Source: Anniella stebbinsi (taxonomy: Eukaryota > Chordata > Lepidosauria > Squamata > Anniellidae). From it: a stretch of DNA of 64,000 nucleotides. The notes under the pieces were generated by a model that ran no database searches, was not told where the DNA came from, and saw nothing but the letters and a program-made list of their open reading frames with translations. How positions within the stretch are numbered: position 1 is the first letter of the stretch; every line of letters begins with the position of its first letter. The stretch lies in the NCBI GenBank assembly GCA_029215795.1, contig JARDYH010000003.1:98922609-98986608 (forward strand). Reading direction: 5' to 3'. This document shows, piece after piece, positions 57,329 through 64,000 of this stretch. The position numbers were made by a program, and so were the translations under genes.

Positions 57329-57420
57329 GACAGAAACTGTTGGATACCTTGGCTGAAACGTGGGATTTCTTTTTCAGTGATGTCCTGCCCATGCTTCAGG
57401 CTATATTCTATCCTGTGCAG
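57329..57420 (+). CDS. PRR5: PRR5 coding exon 5
   Basis: Acceptor TTTCAACTTTTAG, donor GTAAAA. Completes Gly107 and encodes residues 108-137, QKLLDTLAETWDFFFSDVLP followed by MLQAIFYPVQ. The aromatic-rich WDFFFSDVLP segment and AIFYPVQ are hallmarks of PRR5 and PRR5L. Length 92 bp, phase 1 to phase 0. Confidence 0.96.
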
Positions 57421-59653
57421 GTAAAATATAACTTTGTTACTTTAGGATCCAGAAAAACCAGAAGAAGCGATTCTGCTGGTTGATCAACGAATTGGCAGCC
57501 ATCCCTGTGGGGCAAACTGACACTTACGTGGATGAGGAAGCACTCCAACAATGGGGAAAACTTTCAAAAGGAGGGATTCCCTGTGTAGGCATGTCCCTTT
57601 ACATGGTGTGGCATTCCTGATGTCAATAGAAAATTATAGCTTTGACTTTCAAAATGTTCCACATTCTCTCTACGTAGCTGTGCGCTGTACCTCCAGCTAC
57701 TGGCCAGAATCCAAAGTGTTGTGAAACATGTTCTGCATGCCCAAGGGATATTTGGATTTGTGGCCCCTAAAGAGTAGCTCTACCTATCACCATATCTCAC
57801 CATATGACAAACCACATTTTAAACAGGAGTTTCAAAGTTTGTGATTTTAGAGAAAAAATGAGAACAAAAACAATATTCTAAGACAAGCAAATGAAATTCA
57901 CTGCTGAGATTATTTGTATCTGTATATCTCTAATAAAATGCCTAAGCTGCCCAGATTCAGAACACCGTAATGGCAGAAACATTCATACAATTGGGCAGTT
58001 GTAGAATGTGATGCAAGAACTCTGCCTTGATCTACAGAACACCAAGTTCTAAAAATTCTTCAGTGTTCCTTCAGACAGGATTTTGCCCTTGATTCTCTTC
58101 TTGGTTTGAACTCCAAAACATCTCTGTTGTATTTACCATGCCACCACCACAACCCATGCAAAGCTACTGTTTAAAGTGCAATATCTTAAAACACACAGCT
58201 GAAAACAACAGTACCTAAACAACAAGAGCATAGAACAAACCCAACAATGAATAGTTCTGGCTCCTGTACTAAAATTAATTGTAAAATACCTTTTAAAAAG
58301 GCTTCATCAATTCCTAAATGTATGTGGACGGTCTGACCTCCTTGGAACGAAGCTCGTTAGGGAGCGTGCCATTATAGAAAAGTCCCTTTCCACCAGTTCT
58401 CCCAAATATGTATAGGAATTTTGTCCCCTGTCTTTTGAATCCAGTGAATCATGTGTTCCTTCACCTGTTCTGTTTCACATTTGAATTGTAACAATATATT
58501 AGATAAGAGATGTTTTATAAGTATTTTCTCAAGTTTTTTATTGTTCGAACTGTGTTTTAGGAAATGGTTGAAAGACAGTTGATTTGTAAAAATTCAAAGC
58601 AATAGGGTATTGGTTCCATTCAATTTTTCTTTAATTTCGTCATAAGAAAGAACTTTATTAACAAATATATCTTTATAACAGTAGTGCTCATTCCAAATTT
58701 TATATTTGATTGCTGTTCAGGTGAATTCTGGATTGTCTATCATGGGCCAATTCTGTTTTCTAATTAGAAACAATGATTTCCCTTAAACTATGTGATATAG
58801 TCTGATTCTGTATTTTGCAGTTTATCTCATAGAAAGATAAATATATTTTTCCTTTCTCTTTTTCTTTGTTTCCCCCTGCATAATATGGAGAGACCTTAAA
58901 AACCACTACAACCTAGGAGAACAAATATACAACCAATCAAGATCTAATTCTCTTAACTCTATTTTGCATACATTTTCACATTATGAAATATACACAATAG
59001 GAATAAGCCATTTTAAATCAACCTTATAAATTATGGAAGATAGATCAATTTTTCATACATTCCACAATCAATGCACGTATTCCCAGAATACTTAATATGG
59101 TAATTTCCCCACAATTATTTGGGTTTCATGAAAGTAAATATCTTCCCCCCCCCCCTCCATCAGAAACTCCGTTTTGTCTTGATTTCAGAGGAACCTTGTT
59201 TTCCACAGAGTTGAGAGTGATTTCAGTACTATGCCTGAAATAAAATTTATGGAGTGGGTATGGGAATTGTTCCACTGGAATTCCACATACACAATTGGAT
59301 GCAAATACAATTTGAGAAATACTTCTGCAGCTTAAATATCGTATAACATATGTTGGATTGTAAATTGCTTAAGAACCACGTAGCTCAGCATATTCTTCAG
59401 CCTTCTCTTGAGGGCTGCCCACTTTACAAGGATTTGATGTGTTGGCAAAAATATCTATTATGCTAACAAATGAAAGTAGAAGGTGATAATAAGTATATAA
59501 ATAGGTTATAAATCCATAAAAACTAAAGCAGAAAAATCTCCCAATTAAAACAGTGGGGCTTTGATGTGCTTAACTGGCTTCTACATAACAAATTCTAAGC
59601 AAATAATCTTCACATTTTTGAAAAATTCCACATGATTGTTTTCCTTTGTTTAG
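57421..59653. other. PRR5 intron 5, nothing recognised
   Basis: Very AT-rich from about 58440 to 59150. No repeat family is named and no exon is expected. Confidence 0.4.
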
Positions 59654-59794
59654 GGAAAGGAGCCATCTGTCCGCCAACTGGCTCTGTTGCACTTCAGGAA
59701 TATTATAACTCTCAATATTAAATTGGAAGATGCTTTGTCCCGTTCCCGAGCGAGGGTTCCTCCTTCCATTATTCAGATGTTACTTATCCTACAG
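59654..59794 (+). CDS. PRR5: PRR5 coding exon 6 (last in window)
   Basis: Acceptor CCTTTGTTTAG, donor GTATGA. Encodes residues 138-184: GKEPSVRQLALLHFRN, then the KLEDALSRSRARVPPSII segment and QMLLILQ. Length 141 bp, phase 0 on both sides. In known PRR5 proteins this is followed by the rest of the HbrB-like region and a proline-rich C-terminal half; those exons are not visible and should lie beyond 64000. The gene is therefore partial because of the window edge, not broken. Confidence 0.95.
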
Positions 59795-61298
59795 GTATGA
59801 ATCTTTCTGGCTATACAAATTGTGGGCATAACATGCCACCCAAAAGCAACTACTGGTGTTGGAGGCTTTGAGTCGATACCTCTTGGAGAGTTGTCAGCAC
59901 CATGGGTTGTCTGTCTCTGTGGAGCAAGCCATTCACATAGAAGAACTTGCCGTGTTGATTGGGGAATTGTTTCCATTTCTGTCATAAATGTATGCTCCTT
60001 GGGATATTGCTAATCTCTGTGCTGTTGTCTGTAGCACAGCATTTTCAGTAGTTATTCATATAATTGCCTGTGGTGAGTAAAAGGAGAGAAGTTTTCATAA
60101 ACTGAAAGAGTTGATCTCTTTCTTCTTATTATTAGGATTCATTATGATATTAAATTACTTAGGTATGTGTCCGGAGCCTGTCCTTAACTCTTCCATTCAA
60201 ATCAGTGGGATTTAAGTTGCTTGGTTTGGTGTGGCCATACTCACACATGAGCCCCTTTTCTCTGCACAGTGAGTTGTCGTTGGGAAAGGGAACAAGCATT
60301 GTCTTAAAAAAACACATGATGAGTGAAAAACATAATTCTAAGTGGTATGTGTGAATAATTATTAGGGGTGTGCATCGGATCGGATCCGATCCACGATCCG
60401 AATCCGATCCGACCCAAAATCGGGAAAATCCGATCCGATCCGATCCGACCAACCTCCGATCCGATCCGATCCGACGAGGTGCGATCCGGATCGGACGCAA
60501 TTTTGAATGCTTTTTCCCATAGCCAAGTATTGTTTTACAAAAACGCCTATAACTTTTTCATTTTTAAAGATAAAAGGATGAAACTTGGGCACATTGTAGA
60601 CTGGTTAGGGATAGTTATCTGTGAGAAATTTCAGAAAGATTGGTGCATGCGTTTTGTGGCAATTAATTTTTTAATAAATACCCAGGAATGCTTATAACTT
60701 TGTCATTTTTAAAGTTACAAACATGAAACTTTGCCACATTGTAGGAGGTACCTTGGGACCTATGTGTATGAAATTTCAGAAACATAGGTGCTTGCCTTGT
60801 GTGGCAATTAATTTTAGAAAAATGGGTAGTAGTGGGGTAAATACAGTTACGCCTCCCATTTTTTTATTTTTAAAGATACAAACAGGAAACCTGGGCACAT
60901 TACAGGTACCACTTGCCTTGATATGTGAGTGAAATTTCAGAAACATTGGAGCTTGCCTTGTGTGGCAATTAAGTTTTGAAACAATGAGGAAAGAAACACC
61001 TATAACTTTGTCATTTTTAAAGTTACACACATGAAACTTTGCCACATTGTAGGTGGTACCTTGGGACCTATGTGTGTGAAATTTCAGAAACATAGGTGCT
61101 TGTCTTGTGTGGCAATTAATTTTAGAAAAATGGGTAGTAGTGGGGTAAATACAGTTATGCCTCCCATTTTTTTAGTTTTGAAGATACAAACAGGAAACTT
61201 GGGCACATTACAGGGAACACTTCACTTGATATGTGTGTAAAATTTCAGAAACATTGGTGCTTGCCTGGTGTGGCAATTAATTTTTGAAACAATGAGGG

Positions 61299-61410
61299 AT
61301 TCATTGGACAGCACTTGCCCATAGGGATTCATTGGAGAGTACTTGTCCATAGGGAATCATTGGAAAGCACTTTCCCATAGGGAATCATTGCATTGCACTT
61401 TCCCACTGAG
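61299..61410. repeat. 28-bp minisatellite, four units
   Basis: Four units of ATTCATTGGACAGCACTTGC plus CCATAGGG, with substitutions only. Confidence 0.93.
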
Positions 61411-62100
61411 AAATGCAGTTATGCCTCCCACATTTTTATTTTTGAAGATACAAACAGGAAACTTGGGCACATTGTAGACTGGTTAGGGATAGTTATCTGT
61501 GAGAAATTTCAGAAAGATTGGTGCATGCATTTTGTGGCAATTAATTTTTTAATAAATACATAGGAATGCCTATAACTTTGTCATTTTTAAAGTTACACAC
61601 ATGAAACTTTGCCACATTGTAGGTGGTACCTTGGGACCTATGTGTGTGAAATTTCAAAAACGTAGGTGCTTGCCTTGTATGGCAATTAATTTTAGAAAAA
61701 TGGGTAGTAGTGGGGTAAATACAGTTACGCCTCCCATTTTTTTATTTTTTAAGATACAAACAGGAAACATGGGCACATTACAGGGAACACTTCACTTGAT
61801 ATGTGTGTAAAATTTCAGAAACATTGGAGCTTGCCTTGTGTGGCAATTAATTTTTGAAACAATGAGGAAAGAAACGCCTATAACCTTTTTATTTTAAAAG
61901 TTAGAAGTCTGAACATTGCTCACTTTGTAGATGGGTTAGGGGTAGATATGTGTCAGAAATTTCAGAATGATAGGTCCAGGCATTTGATGGCTATGGAATT
62001 TTTAGATAAAATGTTTCAAAAAAATTTCCACAGAGGCCCGGTCTTCCCCTCTTCCCCCTCCCGCTTCCCGCGAAGAAAAGGAAACACTCTCTCGTCTCGA

Positions 62101-62358
62101 TCCCTTTGATCCTGTTGCTAGTATCCATTACAGGGCTCGTGTCTGCTTTCACTTTTTACTCAAGCAGAACGGCTGAGCCTAGCTCAGTTTTGCAGCCATG
62201 CGTGCAAGGAAGGATCTCTCTCATCTCGATCCCTTTGATCCTGTTGCTAGTATCCATTACAGGGCTCGTGTCTGCTTTCACTTTTTACTCAAGCAGAACG
62301 GCTGAACCTAGCTCAGTTTTGCAGCCATGCGTGCAAGGAAGGATCACTCTCTCTCGAT
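62101..62358. repeat. ~129-bp tandem duplication in left arm
   Basis: TCCCTTTGATCCTGTTGCTA starts at 62101 and again at 62230. The right arm contains a single copy, so the duplication (or its loss) postdates the arms' formation. Confidence 0.9.
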
Positions 62359-62955
62359 CTCTTTGATCCTTTGTTCCTCCCCTTCTCCTCCCCCTCGCCG
62401 GCGTTGTGTGTGCGCCCCGCCGGTGCCCTCGCGTGCGGGCCGGTTCCTGGGCAGCAGAGGCTCCGCCTGGCTGCTGTGAGGCTCCTGAAGGGCTTGCCTA
62501 ATGCGGGCTGTTGTGCTCCGCTGGGCCGCGGGGGTAGGTTGATGATGAAGAGGATGATGGGGAGGGCGTTCAATGGCCCCTCCGCTCACCAACTGACAGC
62601 GCGTGCTCCGCTCCAGACACCCGGCCTCGGCAGCCAGGAGGATACGCTGCCAAGCCCGCCGCCGCCGCCCGAGCGCGCACACACACCACCCGTCCATTAT
62701 CATTTGGGCAGCCCTAATTAAGGAGCGCTCAAAAAATGGCAAAACCCCCTCTCCTTTTTTCTTAATTCCTTGCAGCTCCCACGATTTAACCCTTTCCTAT
62801 CAGCTACAATTAATTAATAGTAGGATGACCAGTACCAGGAGACTGGTGTGTACAAATGTTTTTTTTTTTTAGGCTTGAGATCATAAAGAGGCAAATATTC
62901 TACCTACCGTATTGGAAGCAGTATGTATTATTACTTTTTTAAAAAATGTAATTAG

Positions 62956-63157
62956 TAGGATGACCATATGAAAAGGAATACAGGGCTTTAACAGTGGAAT
63001 AGAAAAGGGAATTTCAGCAGGTGTCATTTGTATCCATGCGGCACCTGGTGAAATTCCCTCTTCATCACAAAAGTTAAAATTGCAGGAGCTCTGCTCTCTT
63101 TTGTATCTGGTCACTCTAGTATAGCTCCTGCAGCTTTAACTGTCATATGGTCACCCT
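62956..63157. mobile_element. half-length hAT-like MITE in the palindrome spacer
   Basis: TAGGATGACCATATGAAAAG to CATATGGTCACCCTT, with an internal GTATCTGGTCACTCTAGTAT. It sits between the mirrored 18-mers at 62909-62926 and 63167-63184. Confidence 0.8.
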
Positions 63158-64000
63158 TGTTTCCCAACATACTGCTTCCAATACGCACACACAACGCCGG
63201 CGAGGGGGAGGAGAAGGGGAGGAACAAAGGATCAAAGAGATCGAGAGAGAGTGATCCTTCCTTGCACGCATGGCTGCAAAACTGAGCTAGGTTCAGCAGT
63301 TCTGCTTGAGTAAAAAGTGAAAGCAGACACGAGCCCTGTAATGGATACTAGCAACAGGATCAAAGGGATCGAGACGAGAGAGTGTTTCCTTTTCTTCGCG
63401 GGAAGCGGGAGGGGGAAGAGGGGAAGACCGGGCCTCTGTGGAAATTTTTTTGAAACATTTTATCTAAAAATTCCATAGCCATCAAATGCCTGGACCTATC
63501 ATTCTGAAATTTCTGACACATATCTACCCCTAACCCATCTACAAAGTGAGCAATGTTCAGACTTCAAACTTTTAAAATAAAAAGGTTATAGGCGTTTCTT
63601 TCCTCATTGTTTCAAAAATTAATTGCCACACAACGCAAGCTCCAATGTTTCTGAAATTTTACACACATATCAAGTGAAGTGTTCCCTGTAATGTGCCCAT
63701 GTTTCCTGTTTGTATCTTAAAAAATAAAAAAATGGGAGGCATAACTGTGTTTACCCCACTACTACCCATTTTTCTAAAATTAATTGCCATACAAGGCAAG
63801 CACCTACGTTTTTGAAATTTCACACACATAGGTCCCAAGGTACCACCTACAATGTGGCAAAGTTTCATGTGTGTAACTTTAAAAATGACAAAGTTATAGG
63901 CATTCCTGCGTATTTATTAAAAAATTAATTGCCACAAAATGCATGCACCAATCTTTCTGAAATTTCTCACAGATAACTATCCCTAACCAGTCTACAATGT

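Larger units (their letters stand above)
60363..64000. repeat. large inverted repeat of AT-rich modules with GC-rich core (open at right edge)
   Basis: The left side begins TAGGGGTGTGCATCGGATC with GATCCGATCC-rich subterminal DNA. It then holds tandem modules of roughly 110-220 bp, each with CCTATAACTTTGTCATTTTT, ACATGAAACTTTGCCACATT and GGCAATTAATTTT words. 61467-62414 is mirrored by 64000-63183 with few changes, so each arm is at least about 800 bp and the right arm continues outside the window. The termini resemble the TAGGGCTGTGCACGGA end of the 480-bp hAT-like element. Repeated small open frames here (for example 60723, 61031, 61601) are the same module, not genes. Confidence 0.9.

Noticed and set aside
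60723..61810. Three near-identical 69-residue proteins (MKLCHIVGGTLGPMC...)
   Set aside because: They are the same tandem DNA module read three times. There is no start context, domain or codon signal.

Overview
This is a vertebrate nuclear window, most likely from a squamate reptile (lizard or snake). The species cannot be named from the sequence. The basis is the repeat mix: L2-like and CR1 LINE copies, a canonical CR1 3' end with its ATAGAATCATAGAATAG tail, tRNA-derived SINEs and a very large number of short inverted-repeat DNA transposons. Together these resemble lizard and snake genomes rather than mammals or birds. There are no bacterial-style operons, no CRISPR array, and no tRNA or rRNA gene that I can support. 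Nearly all open reading frames are chance ORFs or pieces of transposons. One real gene is present: the 5' part of PRR5 (Protor-1, an mTORC2 subunit) on the + strand. Six coding exons lie at 26787-26917, 47464-47544, 53613-53661, 55316-55373, 57329-57420 and 59654-59794. All have GT-AG borders and compatible phases, and together they encode about 184 N-terminal residues. The remaining exons must lie beyond 64000. Layout: 1-26 kb is intergenic. It holds L2/CR1 LINE remnants (2.5, 3.7-5.0, 11.5-12.95 and 21.7 kb), a nested cluster of one transposon family (7.3-8.7 kb), two hAT-like insertions side by side (15.8-16.9 kb) and a GC-rich hAT-like element (25.06-25.98 kb) just upstream of PRR5. 26-60 kb is PRR5 with introns full of MITEs and LINE tails; intron 1 is about 20.5 kb. 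60.3-64 kb, in intron 6, is a large inverted repeat made of tandem AT-rich modules around a GC-rich core, and its right arm runs off the window. Three repeat systems stand out. (1) A CpG-dense MITE of about 355 bp with GG...CC ends. Most measurable insertions show 3-bp AT-rich target duplications, and copies are inserted into one another. (2) GC-rich hAT-like elements with 7-8 bp duplications. They carry CRE/ATF-like cores and consensus splice donors (CAGGTAAG) pointing outward on both strands, so they look like portable bidirectional promoter-plus-donor cassettes; one lies 0.8 kb upstream of the PRR5 start codon. (3) Foldback elements of about 320 bp, able to form long hairpin RNA, one of them inside PRR5 intron 1.
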